DNA of 64,000 nucleotides from NCBI RefSeq assembly GCF_026000435.1, contig NZ_AP026763.1, positions 1,736,001 to 1,800,000 on the forward strand, read 5' to 3'. The stretch comes from Vibrio sp. STUT-A11. Its GTDB lineage: Bacteria; Pseudomonadota; Gammaproteobacteria; Enterobacterales; Vibrionaceae. The notes under the pieces were generated by a model that was given only the letters and a program-made list of their open reading frames with translations, had not been told where the DNA came from and did no database searches. Positions 1 through 8,836 of this stretch are shown piece after piece. The translations under genes and the position numbers were made by a program. How positions within the stretch are numbered: position 1 is the first letter of the stretch; each line of letters starts with the position of its first letter.

Positions 1-118
1 ATTCTGTCTGAACAGACCAAATTCAGCGTCAATTTCTTTCGCTGTCTATACCTTACCTTGAGGCTTAGCGGTTATGCCAGTAGAATCGCGCTCTACTTTT
101 TATTTGGCATTGCTACTT

Positions 119-868
119 ATGAGAATTCACGCTTTTCACCGTTTATATCAGCACCGTCAGTCTATCTCGACAAAGACTTTTAACGCGCGAGGCTGCAAAG
201 TTGTTCGCTGCCAATATTGTCAGGTCTCGCAAGATCACTGCCTGTGTGAACTACAGCCAACTATTAAATCCAACCTCGCTTGTATGTTGATTGTATCGGA
301 AAACGAAGTGTTTAAGCCGAGCAATACGGGTCGCCTGATTGCCGATACCATTGAGGAAACCTACGTATATCAATGGAACCGAACGGAGCCTTCTAATGAG
401 ATGCTCTCGCTTTTAAAAAGTGATGACTATCAGCCAGTGATCATATTCCCGGCAGATTATGTCGATGACACTTCACGATTAATGGACAGCCTGAACCCTA
501 AGCTCTTAAAAACACCGGAAAGCAGCAACAAGAAATGGCTGTTGATTTTTATTGATGGCAGTTGGCGTGAAGCGAGAAAGATTTTCCGCCGTTCTAACTA
601 CCTACAATCGTTACCCGTGTTGTCGATACAACCAGAAACACTGTCTGAATACATCATGCGACGTTCTGAGAACGAACAACATCTCTCCACGGCTGAAGTT
701 GCCACTTTAGTGCTCAAGCAGGCTGGCGAGTATCAAGCTTCAGAGTGTCTTCAATTGTGGTTCGAAGCGTTCAGAGAAACCTATATGTTGACTAAAACAC
801 GAGTCAAAACGGATCCCAATAGGCCACACCTGAAACGCTTCAAAGCGTGGATAAAAACTGAGAACTGA
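119..868 (+). CDS. tapT: tRNA-uridine aminocarboxypropyltransferase (DTW domain, TapT/YfiP family)
   Basis: Family members transfer the 3-amino-3-carboxypropyl group of S-adenosylmethionine to uridine 47 of tRNA (acp3U) in the cytoplasm. The protein shows an N-terminal cysteine cluster of zinc-ribbon type (CQYC...CLC), a central hydrophobic strand leading to IDGSW, which is the DTW-type signature, and a C-terminal helix rich in Arg and Lys. The reading frame opens at 74, but the ATG at 119 (MRIHAFHRLYQHR) starts where the conserved family sequence begins, so I prefer it; no strong ribosome site decides the matter. It appears monocistronic, with a weak terminator after it. Family assignment is firm; the exact start is an inference. 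Confidence 0.85.
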   Translation: MRIHAFHRLYQHRQSISTKTFNARGCKVVRCQYCQVSQDHCLCELQPTIKSNLACMLIVSENEVFKPSNTGRLIADTIEETYVYQWNRTEPSNEMLSLLKSDDYQPVIIFPADYVDDTSRLMDSLNPKLLKTPESSNKKWLLIFIDGSWREARKIFRRSNYLQSLPVLSIQPETLSEYIMRRSENEQHLSTAEVATLVLKQAGEYQASECLQLWFEAFRETYMLTKTRVKTDPNRPHLKRFKAWIKTEN

Positions 869-989
869 CTCTAAGGAATGAATTTTTGTTGATCGCTTGT
901 TGTTCAACTGGCTTGAGTGAGAGGATAAATCTGGATTTGGTCACGGTTTGTAGGCGTATAGATATGGATAATGCCAGAAGTTTATCTTT

Positions 990-1022
990 TTGACTCCACT
1001 AAATTTTTGGGGGTCTTTTTAG
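990..1022 (+). terminator. Weak hairpin plus T-run after tapT
   Basis: GACTCC and GGGGGTC flank an A/T loop and are followed by a T-run. The short stem includes a G-T pair. It lies only about 20 bases before the nagK start, so it could equally belong to the nagK leader. Confidence 0.35.
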
Positions 1023-1043
1023 CACTTTTTAGGAGAGAATTGC

Positions 1044-1952
1044 ATGTATTATGGCTTTGATGTCGGTGGCACAAAGATTGAGTTTGGTGCATTTAACGAA
1101 AAGCTTGAGCGTGTAGCAACTGAGCGTGTACCAACACCAACTGATAACTATGAACTACTGGTTGACACTATCGCAGAACTCATTAGTAAGTACGACGCTG
1201 AATTTGGTTGCGAAGGTACCATTGGTCTGGGTCTTCCTGGAATGGAAGATGCCGACGATGCGACTGTCTTGACAGTAAATGTACCAGCAGCGAAAGGCAA
1301 ATCTCTACGTGCCGATCTTGAAGCGAAAATCGGTCGCTCTGTGAAGATCGAAAACGACGCAAACTGTTTCGCGCTTTCAGAAGCTTGGGATGAAGATCTA
1401 CAAGGTGAGCCATCGGTACTGGGCTTAATCTTGGGTACGGGTTTTGGTGGCGGCTTTATTTATGATGGCCAAGTATTTTCTGGTCGTAACCACGTAGCAG
1501 GAGAGGTTGGCCATATGCGCCTTCCTCTCGATGCATGGTTCCATCTAGGTGACAACGCGCCACTGCTTGGTTGTGGATGCGGCAAGAAAGGTTGCCTAGA
1601 TAGCTACTTATCAGGCCGAGGTTTTGAGCTAATTTACGCGCATTACTATGGTGAGAAGAAAAAAGCGATCGATATCATCAAAGCGTATGGCGAAGGTGAA
1701 GAGAAAGCAGTTGAACACGTTGAACGGTTCATGGAACTACTTGCTATCTGCTTTGGTAACATCTTTACCGCAACTGACCCACATGTCGTTGTACTAGGTG
1801 GTGGCCTATCTAACTTCGAACTCATTTACGAAGAGATGCCAAAACGTATTCCTAAATACCTACTTTCTGTAGCTAAATGTCCTAAGATCATCAAAGCAAA
1901 ACACGGTGACTCGGGTGGCGTTCGCGGCGCAGCATTCCTAAACATCAAGTAA
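1044..1952 (+). CDS. nagK: N-acetylglucosamine kinase (ROK family)
   Basis: It phosphorylates free GlcNAc with ATP to GlcNAc-6-phosphate, feeding amino-sugar catabolism and cell-wall recycling. The 302-residue protein begins with the ROK phosphate-binding motif DVGGTK (residues 6-11). It has the ENDANC catalytic segment, a glycine-rich GTGFGGG loop, and the zinc-binding motif CGCGKKGCLDSYLSGRG that marks ROK kinases. Length matches NagK. An AGGAG ribosome site lies seven bases before the ATG. It is followed by a strong bidirectional terminator, so it is probably a single-gene unit. Other ROK sugar kinases cannot be excluded from sequence alone, but similarity to enterobacterial NagK is strong. 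Confidence 0.88.
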   Translation: MYYGFDVGGTKIEFGAFNEKLERVATERVPTPTDNYELLVDTIAELISKYDAEFGCEGTIGLGLPGMEDADDATVLTVNVPAAKGKSLRADLEAKIGRSVKIENDANCFALSEAWDEDLQGEPSVLGLILGTGFGGGFIYDGQVFSGRNHVAGEVGHMRLPLDAWFHLGDNAPLLGCGCGKKGCLDSYLSGRGFELIYAHYYGEKKKAIDIIKAYGEGEEKAVEHVERFMELLAICFGNIFTATDPHVVVLGGGLSNFELIYEEMPKRIPKYLLSVAKCPKIIKAKHGDSGGVRGAAFLNIK

Positions 1953-1976
1953 ATTCCGTAGCATCAAGTGGATACA

Positions 1977-2006
1977 AAAAAGCTCGCGTTTCATCGCGAG
2001 CTTTTG
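1977..2006. terminator. Bidirectional terminator between nagK and the DUF2960 gene
   Basis: AGCTCGCG and CGCGAGCT form a perfect 8-bp stem with A-residues before and T-residues after it. It can therefore end transcripts from both convergent genes. Confidence 0.8.
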
Positions 2007-2020
2007 CTACTTGGTGCAAT

Positions 2021-2287
2021 TTACTTATTCTTTTTCCCGACGCCCAAATTTTCTTTTTGAGCCAGAGTAATTTTACTAAAGCCAAGTTTTTTAAAGTGAT
2101 TATCACGGTAGTTTCGAACCGCTTTGGTATCAGAAACCGCTTCGATTTGCTGTTCCATCTTTAGGTATTCAGAAATATCAATACCTTCTGCTTCAGCAAC
2201 CGCTTCCTGAATATTGCGATGTTGCTGGTAAGAGAACGTCAGTTGTTTGTCTTCGTTCTTGTATGTGTAAAGGATGGTGCGAGCCAT
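2021..2287 (-). CDS. Small conserved protein, DUF2960-like
   Basis: This 88-residue soluble protein of unknown function resembles the DUF2960 family that I remember from Vibrio and Shewanella. It begins MARTILYTYKN, is rich in charged residues, and has no membrane segment or signal peptide. The C-terminus is Lys-rich. The start has a fair ribosome site (GAGAG about eight bases upstream). It converges with nagK and is separated from the moeA end by about 150 bases containing the terminator of the tup-mob operon. I infer no function. Confidence 0.7.
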   Translation of the reverse strand: MARTILYTYKNEDKQLTFSYQQHRNIQEAVAEAEGIDISEYLKMEQQIEAVSDTKAVRNYRDNHFKKLGFSKITLAQKENLGVGKKNK

Positions 2288-2385
2288 AGTAATCTCTCGA
2301 ATTGTTTGTTGATGCTTTTAGTGAACAGGAATCATATCTACCACAAGGGAAGAAAGGTAACCGACTTCAAGCTTCACTAAAAACG

Positions 2386-2408
2386 AAAGGTCAGCACTGC
2401 TGACCTTT
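2386..2408 (-). terminator. Terminator of the tup-mob operon
   Basis: AAAGGTCAGC and GCTGACCTTT form a 10-bp stem with almost no loop. On the minus strand it is followed by CGTTTTTAG. It is placed just after the mobB-moeA stop codon. Confidence 0.65.
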
Positions 2409-2437
2409 ATGAAATCGTTGCTAGTAACCTATTAGGG

Positions 2438-4216
2438 CTAGATTCTGCCTTGAAGAGGGATGATTGTCACGCTTTCTCCCACTTTAACTGTGTCAATAGC
2501 AGGGGATATTTCGATTAGACAATTCGCTTCACTCATCGAACGCAAAATACCAGAGCCCTGTTTACCAGTTGTACGAACGGTGAGGCGGCCTGTTTCGTCG
2601 AGCTGATAAAACCCTCGGCTGAATTCAGTTCGACCCTGGCGTGAGCGTAAGTTTTCAGTTGCAACCGCGTTGACTTTTAACGGTCGCCAGCCTTGCTCAC
2701 CCTGCATTTTGCGGATTGCTGGCTCAACGAAGTTGATGAACGAGACCATCACCGCAACCGGGTTTCCCGGCAAACCGAAAAACGGTTTGTTGTTGATCTG
2801 ACCAAAAGCAAGTGGGCGACCAGGACGCATGTTGATACGCCAGAAGTCAATTTGACCCAACTTGTCCAAGGCTAACTTAATGTAGTCCGCATCACCAACA
2901 GACACACCACCAGACGTCATCACCATGTCTGCTTGCTGCGATGCTTGCTCTAATGCTTCGATCATCTGCTGTTCGTTATCTTCCAGAATACCGAAATCCA
3001 GAATGTCACACCCGAGCTGTTCAAGCATACCCATAATGGTAAATCGGTTTGAGTCGAAGATTGAATTAGGCTTCTGCTCGGTGCCTGGCGCTTGCACTTC
3101 GTCACCTGTAGAGAATACAGCGACTTTCAATTTTCGGAATACATTCGCTTGTCCAAAACCAAGAGAGGCGATCATCCCCATTTCTGGAGAGGTCAGGCGA
3201 GTACCAGATTGAAAAACGTTACTGCCAATTTCAAGGTCTTCACCGGCTTGACGAACGTTCTGACCTGCTTTGATGCTTGATGCACTAAACGTTACCTTGT
3301 CACCATTCTGTGCAGCTTGCTCACGCATCAGCACAGTACCAGCGTTAATTGGGGTAGGCGCGCCAGTCATGATTTTAACCGCTTGCCCCATCTCCAAAGG
3401 TTTATCGTAAGCATTGCCAGCAAGCACTTCAGCCATCACTTGATAACTCTCTCGTTCAAGATCGTCACTGCGAATGGCGTAACCATCCATTGCCGAGTTT
3501 GTGTATTGAGGCACATTAACCGGAGAAACGATGTCATCAGCCAACACTCGGCCATAACTACGCTCAACATCGCATACTTCAATGTCAGTCAGCGGATGAA
3601 CTAATGATAGAATTTTCTCCTGACCTTGTTCTACAGAAAGATAAGCAGGGGATAAAGTGTCGCAACACGCGGCTTCTTTGTCTTTTGATTTCGGTTGTTT
3701 CGCTGCATTGACATACTGAAGAACAAACTCCGCGATAGCATCCAGATCGTTGATGCTCATTTGTGGTAATTCGGATTCCAGCTCACTGGTTTCGGAGGCA
3801 ATCGCAATAATGTTCTCGTCGTGAGGGTGAAGCCAAGGTTTGCCGACTTCCTCACGGTGAAGTTCGATTTTTGGGAAAGCGATGTTTTTACAACCTTCAA
3901 CCAGAATGACGTCCAGTTGGTTTTCATCAAAACGAGTCAACAGGTATTCGAACTCTGCCTCAGTATCCGGAGTTTCTGTCATCAAAGCAAAACGATTGCG
4001 GGATGCGATCAACATTTGTGAAGCGCCTGCTTTGCGTAAACGATAACTGTCTTTACCTGGTTTATCGATGTCAAAATTGTGGTGCGCGTGTTTTAACATA
4101 CCTATACGCAGGCCCGCGTCGGTCAGTTTTGGTAACAAGGCTTCCAATAACGTAGTTTTACCAGTACCCGAGTAAGCGGCAAAACCAAGAATAGGGATAT
4201 TTAGCGAGAGTTTCAT
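2438..4216 (-). CDS. moeA: MobB-MoeA fusion: MGD-synthesis adaptor plus molybdopterin molybdotransferase
   Basis: Two cofactor-synthesis proteins are joined in one 592-residue chain. Residues 1 to about 165 are MobB: a P-loop GYSGTGKTT-type Walker A (AYSGTGKTTLL) and the KHAHH segment, a GTP-binding adaptor for guanine-dinucleotide attachment. Residues from about 190 are MoeA, which inserts molybdate (or tungstate) into adenylylated molybdopterin: the NSAMDGYA motif, the GDEV and TSGGVSVGD region and GLPGNPVA are all present. The start overlaps the mobA stop by four bases (ATGA), so translation is coupled. As the last gene of tupABC-mobA-mobB/moeA, it ties tungstate uptake to cofactor assembly. 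The fusion is known in vibrios; the use of tungsten rather than molybdenum is inferred from the neighbours. Confidence 0.92.
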   Translation of the reverse strand: MKLSLNIPILGFAAYSGTGKTTLLEALLPKLTDAGLRIGMLKHAHHNFDIDKPGKDSYRLRKAGASQMLIASRNRFALMTETPDTEAEFEYLLTRFDENQLDVILVEGCKNIAFPKIELHREEVGKPWLHPHDENIIAIASETSELESELPQMSINDLDAIAEFVLQYVNAAKQPKSKDKEAACCDTLSPAYLSVEQGQEKILSLVHPLTDIEVCDVERSYGRVLADDIVSPVNVPQYTNSAMDGYAIRSDDLERESYQVMAEVLAGNAYDKPLEMGQAVKIMTGAPTPINAGTVLMREQAAQNGDKVTFSASSIKAGQNVRQAGEDLEIGSNVFQSGTRLTSPEMGMIASLGFGQANVFRKLKVAVFSTGDEVQAPGTEQKPNSIFDSNRFTIMGMLEQLGCDILDFGILEDNEQQMIEALEQASQQADMVMTSGGVSVGDADYIKLALDKLGQIDFWRINMRPGRPLAFGQINNKPFFGLPGNPVAVMVSFINFVEPAIRKMQGEQGWRPLKVNAVATENLRSRQGRTEFSRGFYQLDETGRLTVRTTGKQGSGILRSMSEANCLIEISPAIDTVKVGESVTIIPLQGRI

Positions 4217-4800
4217 GATTCTAATTGTCCAAATTGCGCCAGTTCTTCCGGAGTGTTTAAGTTGACGAAACAGTTTGGTGAGTCACTGAAATCAACGTAG
4301 CTGGTGTGACACTCTTTATAAAGCAGAATGATCTTTCTATCACCACGCTCTAAAAATGCCGTCAGTTTTGGCAATACGCGTTTGTGATACATAGTGAAAA
4401 CTGGTTGCTGGTGATCACCATCATGAGCGACCAAAATATCAGTATCGTCTTCGACCGCCTGACAAAAACGCTCAACTAAGTCGGTATTAATCTGTGGGCT
4501 GTCACAGGGAACAAATCCAACCCAGTCGGTATCGGCGTGTACTAATCCAGCATGAATGCCGCCCATCGGGCCAGGGTAATCTTTGAACTGGTCACTGAAG
4601 ACAAAGCCAAACTGACGGTAGGCGTCTTGGTTTCGATTAGCATTGATTAAAATGCTTGGTGTTTGTGGAGATAGACGTTCTATGACGTGTTTGATGAGTG
4701 GTTTCTGATTTAGCTCTATCAGGCCTTTATCTTTTCCACCCATGCGGCTGGCTTGACCACCAGCCAAAATGACCCAACTAGTTTGTGTTGGTTGAAGCAT
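4213..4800 (-). CDS. mobA: Molybdenum cofactor guanylyltransferase MobA
   Basis: MobA couples GTP to Mo- or W-molybdopterin to form the guanine-dinucleotide cofactor used by DMSO-reductase-family enzymes such as formate dehydrogenase. The protein shows the nucleotidyltransferase start LAGGQASRMGGKDKG, the GPMGG segment and FVPCDSP, all typical of MobA, and is close to 195 residues. The frame opens at 4836, but the ATG at 4800 (MLQPTQTSW) fits the family N-terminus and cuts the overlap with tupC from 59 to 23 bases. It sits between tupC and mobB-moeA in one operon. Confidence 0.9.
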   Translation of the reverse strand: MLQPTQTSWVILAGGQASRMGGKDKGLIELNQKPLIKHVIERLSPQTPSILINANRNQDAYRQFGFVFSDQFKDYPGPMGGIHAGLVHADTDWVGFVPCDSPQINTDLVERFCQAVEDDTDILVAHDGDHQQPVFTMYHKRVLPKLTAFLERGDRKIILLYKECHTSYVDFSDSPNCFVNLNTPEELAQFGQLES

Positions 4801-5497
4801 ATGCGTTCTCTTGGGAGTTTTCTTTTGGTATGACATACAACAGTGGAGACTCTATCAAAGTCTTATTTTTAATCCACCACTGTTTTTTACATAAGTCGGT
4901 TAGCGCGTTGGTTTGATGGCTGGTGATCACGATACTCGAACCGCGATCCAGCAGATCTTTAGCCATCATAACCAATCGTTGAATTGATTCGGCGTCTAGT
5001 GATGCACTTGGCTCATCCATCAATAAAATGGATGGTTTTAAGATCCACGCCCTTGCCATGGCCACGCGTTGCTTTTCGCCACCTGACAATACCGAAATAT
5101 GTTCATCGGCTAAAGTTTCCAAACCTACCATGCGTAGCGCGTTGATAACTTGCGCTCGCTTATCTTTTGCGTTGTCGCGCTGGTATTTCACGCCATAAAC
5201 AACGTTTTCGTAAACGCTGCCGTCAAATAGATAAGGAGATTGGTGGAGATAAATAACATCGACACGACCATTTCGACGGGTCAGTTTTTTCAGCCAAGTA
5301 TCTTTCGGTGCCTCTACTTTACCAGTTGATGCTTTTAGCAGGCCAGCCAGAATTTTAAGTAGTGTTGTTTTTCCGACACCATTATCGCCTTTCAGATAAA
5401 TTGCATCGTTCGGTCCAATCGTTAACTCGGGAATGTGGAAGAGCACACGCTCTTTAAAACGCATGGACAATTGCTCGGCGGTAATTTTTATTGTCAT
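4778..5497 (-). CDS. tupC: Tungstate ABC transporter ATP-binding protein TupC
   Basis: This is the ATPase of the tungstate importer. The 239-residue protein has Walker A GDNGVGKTT near residue 38, the ABC signature LSGGEKQRVAMARA, Walker B ILLMDEPSASLD and the switch histidine (SHQ). There is no regulatory TOBE domain, unlike ModC, and this fits TupC. It is preceded by tupB with a 43-base gap and overlaps mobA at its 3' end. The substrate is taken from the TupA partner rather than from this subunit. Confidence 0.87.
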   Translation of the reverse strand: MTIKITAEQLSMRFKERVLFHIPELTIGPNDAIYLKGDNGVGKTTLLKILAGLLKASTGKVEAPKDTWLKKLTRRNGRVDVIYLHQSPYLFDGSVYENVVYGVKYQRDNAKDKRAQVINALRMVGLETLADEHISVLSGGEKQRVAMARAWILKPSILLMDEPSASLDAESIQRLVMMAKDLLDRGSSIVITSHQTNALTDLCKKQWWIKNKTLIESPLLYVIPKENSQENAYASTNTN

Positions 5498-5540
5498 AAT
5501 ACGTCTCTACATCGAATTGAAATTGAGTCGATCATTAGCT

Positions 5541-6239
5541 TCATGTTCTAAGATAGCCTTTACCTCTCATACTCGATAAGAAGAAGTTTAGGGCCAATGC
5601 TAAAGATAGTAATACAATTCCTAATGCAACACCTTGCGCAAAAGCACCTTTACTGCTTTCCATAGCGATTGCTGTCGGAATATTACGTGTTACACCCATA
5701 ATGTTGCCACCTACCATCATCGAGCAACCAACTTCTGTGACGATCCGCGAAAACCCTGCGATGACTGCTGCGAGTAACGGAAAGCGCGTTTCCCAAATCA
5801 TCGTCGCGGCAACACGAGGAAGGGATACACCTAGGGTGAGCGACGTTTCTATCATACGGCGGTCGCTCGATTGCAAGGCACCATGCATCATCGAGACTAA
5901 CACCGGAAAACAGATCAGCATTTGACCGAATATCATCGCTTTCTGCGTAAACAGCATTTGCCAACCACCCCAAGGCCCCGCTCTCGATAAAAGCATGTAG
6001 AGCAATAGGCCGATAACAACCGTTGGTACCGCTTGAAGCGTATTGATGATAGACAGCAAAAGCCACTTACCACGAAAATCGGTATAAGCGAGCACAAAGG
6101 ACATCAAAATTGCCGGTAATACCACTAAAGATATTGCCGTAATAGAAACACTAAAGGAGACCGCAACGATCTCCCAAAGCTCTGCATCGAAATTCACCAG
6201 TAGCTGGAGTGCTTCTAGTGTTGTTTCAGCAAGATTCAT
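5541..6239 (-). CDS. tupB: Tungstate ABC transporter permease TupB
   Basis: This is the inner-membrane channel subunit of the tungstate importer: 232 residues with about five to six hydrophobic segments. The cytoplasmic EAA-type loop reads ETSLTLGVSLPRVAATMIWE, with the conserved glycine, and contacts the ATPase. It lies six bases after the tupA stop, so the two are co-translated. Length and loop match TupB rather than the sulfate/molybdate permeases. Confidence 0.88.
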   Translation of the reverse strand: MNLAETTLEALQLLVNFDAELWEIVAVSFSVSITAISLVVLPAILMSFVLAYTDFRGKWLLLSIINTLQAVPTVVIGLLLYMLLSRAGPWGGWQMLFTQKAMIFGQMLICFPVLVSMMHGALQSSDRRMIETSLTLGVSLPRVAATMIWETRFPLLAAVIAGFSRIVTEVGCSMMVGGNIMGVTRNIPTAIAMESSKGAFAQGVALGIVLLSLALALNFFLSSMRGKGYLRT

Positions 6240-6245
6240 CGTGTC

Positions 6246-7064
6246 TTATTTACTTTCCGCGTTTGCTACAAACAGTTGCTTACCATTAAGGCGGAAGCTG
6301 TTAATCAACTCCTGCCCATGCTGGTTAACCAACCAATCACTGAATACTTGAGCGCCTTTATGATTGATGGTCGGGTAACGTTCAGGGTTAACTAAGATCA
6401 CCTGGTAAGGGTTAAACAGCATTTGATCACCCTGGAACAGGATTTCCAGATCCAATTTGTTTTGGTAGGCCAACCAAGTACCACGGTCTGTCATTGTGTA
6501 GCCTTGCATCTCTGACGCCATGTTCAGAGTAGGGCCCATGCCTTGACCTACGCTGCGGTAACCACCAAAGTTTGGTTCAATTTGTGTTTGCGCCCAAAAG
6601 CCCATTTCTTTCTTGTGAGTGCCAGAATCATCGCCACGAGAAATAAAAGTCGCGTCTTTGCTTGCGATTTCTTTAAACACTTCAAGAACGCTTTCATCAT
6701 CTTTGATTTCAGCTGGATCGGCCTTTGGACCAACAATCACAAAATCGTTGTACATGAGCTTACGCGGCTGAACGCCGTATCCTTTCTCTACGAACAGGCC
6801 TTCTGCTTTGGGCGCGTGTGTCATTACCAAATCTACATCGCCATTTTCACCCATTTTGAGTGCTTTGCCGGTACCTGCAGCAATGATGTCGACTTTATAG
6901 CCTGTCTCTTTTTCGAATTCTGGTAGTAGGTAATCCAGCAGTCCTGAATGGTACGTGCTGGTGGTAGTGGCTAAGCGAATGTGTTCGCCATCTTGAGCGG
7001 AAAAAGCAGAGTAACTTACTAGTGTGATTGACGTTGCAGCCAATGTTAGCGCAATTTTTTTCAT
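6246..7064 (-). CDS. tupA: Tungstate-binding periplasmic protein TupA
   Basis: This is the high-affinity periplasmic receptor for tungstate. The mature region opens with the TupA hallmark LATTTSTYHSGLLDYLLP and continues with GTGKALKMGENGDVDLVMTHAP and the MYNDFVIVGPKADPA segment, which together separate TupA from molybdate ModA. A Sec signal peptide (MKKIALTL...AFSA) gives the start at 7064. The open frame extends to 7148, but those 28 extra residues are hydrophilic and would bury the signal peptide. An AAGGAAA ribosome site precedes the 7064 ATG. A sigma-54 promoter at 7216-7231 reads into this gene. Tungstate selectivity is known of the family and is not visible in the sequence itself. Confidence 0.93.
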   Translation of the reverse strand: MKKIALTLAATSITLVSYSAFSAQDGEHIRLATTTSTYHSGLLDYLLPEFEKETGYKVDIIAAGTGKALKMGENGDVDLVMTHAPKAEGLFVEKGYGVQPRKLMYNDFVIVGPKADPAEIKDDESVLEVFKEIASKDATFISRGDDSGTHKKEMGFWAQTQIEPNFGGYRSVGQGMGPTLNMASEMQGYTMTDRGTWLAYQNKLDLEILFQGDQMLFNPYQVILVNPERYPTINHKGAQVFSDWLVNQHGQELINSFRLNGKQLFVANAESK

Positions 7065-7215
7065 TTTTATTCGTTTCCTTTCCAATGATGTTTCGGTTTC
7101 TGGCGCTTTTAAGGCGCTTGAAGTTCCTGGACGATCTTGATTGCTCAAATCACAAGCCTTCCTTGAGTAGCAGGCTCAAAGTACCTAACGTATTGACGAC
7201 TTGGATACCCCTTAT

Positions 7216-7231
7216 AGCAAACAAGATGCCA
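7216..7231 (-). promoter_or_regulatory. Sigma-54 promoter of tupABC-mobA-mobB/moeA
   Basis: On the minus strand the site reads TGGCATCTTGTTTGCT. This matches the -24/-12 consensus TGGCACG-N4-TTGCW, with GG and GC separated by ten bases. The leader to the tupA ATG is about 140 bases. The upstream palindrome at 7301-7317 is centred 79 bp from the -24 GG, a normal distance for an enhancer-binding activator. Confidence 0.8.
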
Positions 7232-7300
7232 ACAATATTCAACCTAAAATTGTGCGATTTATGCGCCATTTCATAGACTTGTTTGCATAAATCCTTCCCT

Positions 7301-7317
7301 TGGTACAAAATGTCCCA
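7301..7317. promoter_or_regulatory. Palindromic operator, copy 1 (TGGTACA-N3-TGTCCCA)
   Basis: This is an imperfect 7-3-7 inverted repeat in the tupA/response-regulator intergenic region. It has the same pattern as the sites at 7346-7362 and 15208-15224. I take it to be the binding site of the sigma-54 response regulator encoded next to it. Confidence 0.65.
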
Positions 7318-7345
7318 ATTATTGCGCAGGCTTATCCTGTAGCGT

Positions 7346-7362
7346 TGGTACACTCTGTCCCA
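7346..7362. promoter_or_regulatory. Palindromic operator, copy 2 (TGGTACA-N3-TGTCCCA)
   Basis: This is a second copy of the 7-3-7 inverted repeat, 45 bp centre-to-centre from the first. It ends 22 bp before the response-regulator ATG. It could serve as a second activator site for tupA and as an autoregulatory site for the regulator gene. Confidence 0.6.
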
Positions 7363-7384
7363 CCTAAAACCGTCTGGGGTAAAT

Positions 7385-8836
7385 ATGTCCGCTCAATCCC
7401 ATATTAGTACAAAGCAACAATACAACGCCTTTTCAGTTCTGGTCGTTGATGACGAGCCAGGCATGCAAGCCATTTTGAAAAAAGCGCTGGGAAAACTCTT
7501 TTCTCAGGTTGATACGGCTGGCTGCATTGAGGAAGCTGAGCAACTAAGAAGCTCGCGCCATTATGATCTGATTTTACTCGACATTAATTTGCCCGGTCGT
7601 TCGGGGATTGAGTGGGAAGAAGCGTTTACCGATGATGATAAAAGAGCGGATGTAATCTTTATGACTGGTTATGCTGATCTTGAAACCGCGATTCGTGCGC
7701 TTCAGCTTGGTGCCTCAGACTTTATTCTCAAACCCTTCAACCTAGAACAAATGTTGAAATCGGTAACCCGTTGTATGGATCGTCGTTTGAACGAGCGCAT
7801 GCAATATGCAATGAAACGTGATTATCAACGTTACAACAGCTCAGAAATCATAGGTGGTTCAGAGAAAACCCGTCAACTTAAGTTATTGATAACTCAGTTT
7901 GCACCATCACGTGCGTCGGTTTTGATTGAAGGGGAGTCGGGTACGGGGAAAGAGCTGGTTGCTCGCGGTATTCACCAGGCTAGTGATAGAAGTGGTCCAT
8001 TTGTTCCGGTCAATTGCGCTGCGATCGCGCCAGAGCTATTAGAAAGTGAGCTTTTTGGTCATACTTCAGGCGCATTCACCGGTGCGAAGAAATCTCGTGA
8101 AGGTCTGTTTAGAGTGGCCAACGGCGGGACCCTTTTTCTTGATGAAATCGGTGAAATGCCATTATCGATGCAAGCATCACTTTTACGTGTGTTAGAGCAG
8201 CGTACAATCCGACCGGTTGGCTCAGAGAAAGAAATTAGCATCGATGTCCGTGTCGTCGCTGCGACGAACCGAAATCTTCAAGAAGAAGTGAATCAGGGTA
8301 ACTTCCGTAGCGATTTGTATTACCGCCTTAACGTTCTGAAGATTGAAGTGTGTCCACTTCGTGAACGTAAAAGTGATCTCTTTGAACTCATTCCTTTCTT
8401 TAGCAACATGCTAACCCGCGAGCTAGGAATGCCAGCACCCAAGTGGGCGCATGAAGATATGGAAGCAATGAGCGAGTACGATTGGCCAGGTAATATTCGT
8501 GAGCTAAAAAACCTGATTGAGCGCTGTATTTTACTTGGAAAACCGCCTGCTCATCATTGGCGCGAAATAAACGGCTCTCACACCTTGCCAAATGTTTCTA
8601 TGACTGTTTCACATACCGCCGAGCTTCCAACGCTTAAGGAAAGTAACGAGTTTTTAGGCGAAGGCTATCCCAATAACTGGACGCTTAAAGACGTAGAAAA
8701 AGCGCACATTCAACAGGTAGTTAGTTTGCATGATGGTAACAAATCAGCAGCAGCGCGTGATTTAGGCGTGGCACGCAAAACGTTAGAGCGTAAGTATAAA
8801 GAGTGGGACGCAGAGGATGAGGAATATGCCAACTAA
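7385..8836 (+). CDS. Sigma-54-dependent response regulator (NtrC family)
   Basis: This 483-residue transcription activator has three parts. The receiver domain (about residues 16-130) has phospho-acceptor Asp66 in LILLDINLPG, Thr94 and Lys116. The AAA+ domain (about 150-390) has Walker A GESGTGKE, the GAFTGA loop that contacts sigma-54, and Walker B GGTLFLDEIGE. A Fis-type helix-turn-helix closes the protein (NKSAAARDLGVARKTLERKY). The kinase gene overlaps its 3' end. Divergent tupA has a sigma-54 promoter, and palindromes lie between the two genes. I infer that it activates tup, fdhD, the DUF3305 pair and the fdh operon. No experimentally named member is recognised. Confidence 0.9.
   Translation: MSAQSHISTKQQYNAFSVLVVDDEPGMQAILKKALGKLFSQVDTAGCIEEAEQLRSSRHYDLILLDINLPGRSGIEWEEAFTDDDKRADVIFMTGYADLETAIRALQLGASDFILKPFNLEQMLKSVTRCMDRRLNERMQYAMKRDYQRYNSSEIIGGSEKTRQLKLLITQFAPSRASVLIEGESGTGKELVARGIHQASDRSGPFVPVNCAAIAPELLESELFGHTSGAFTGAKKSREGLFRVANGGTLFLDEIGEMPLSMQASLLRVLEQRTIRPVGSEKEISIDVRVVAATNRNLQEEVNQGNFRSDLYYRLNVLKIEVCPLRERKSDLFELIPFFSNMLTRELGMPAPKWAHEDMEAMSEYDWPGNIRELKNLIERCILLGKPPAHHWREINGSHTLPNVSMTVSHTAELPTLKESNEFLGEGYPNNWTLKDVEKAHIQQVVSLHDGNKSAAARDLGVARKTLERKYKEWDAEDEEYAN

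Noticed and set aside
1..118. Gene fragment at the left edge
   Set aside because: No frame with recognisable protein features; probably the upstream region of tapT.
7065..7215. Possible molybdenum/tungsten-cofactor riboswitch in the tupA leader
   Set aside because: A 140-base leader with one weak hairpin; I could not fit the known conserved bases of the Moco element.
7150..7353. Open frame on the minus strand in the tupA/regulator gap
   Set aside because: It overlaps the sigma-54 promoter and both operators, has no ribosome site and no recognisable protein features.
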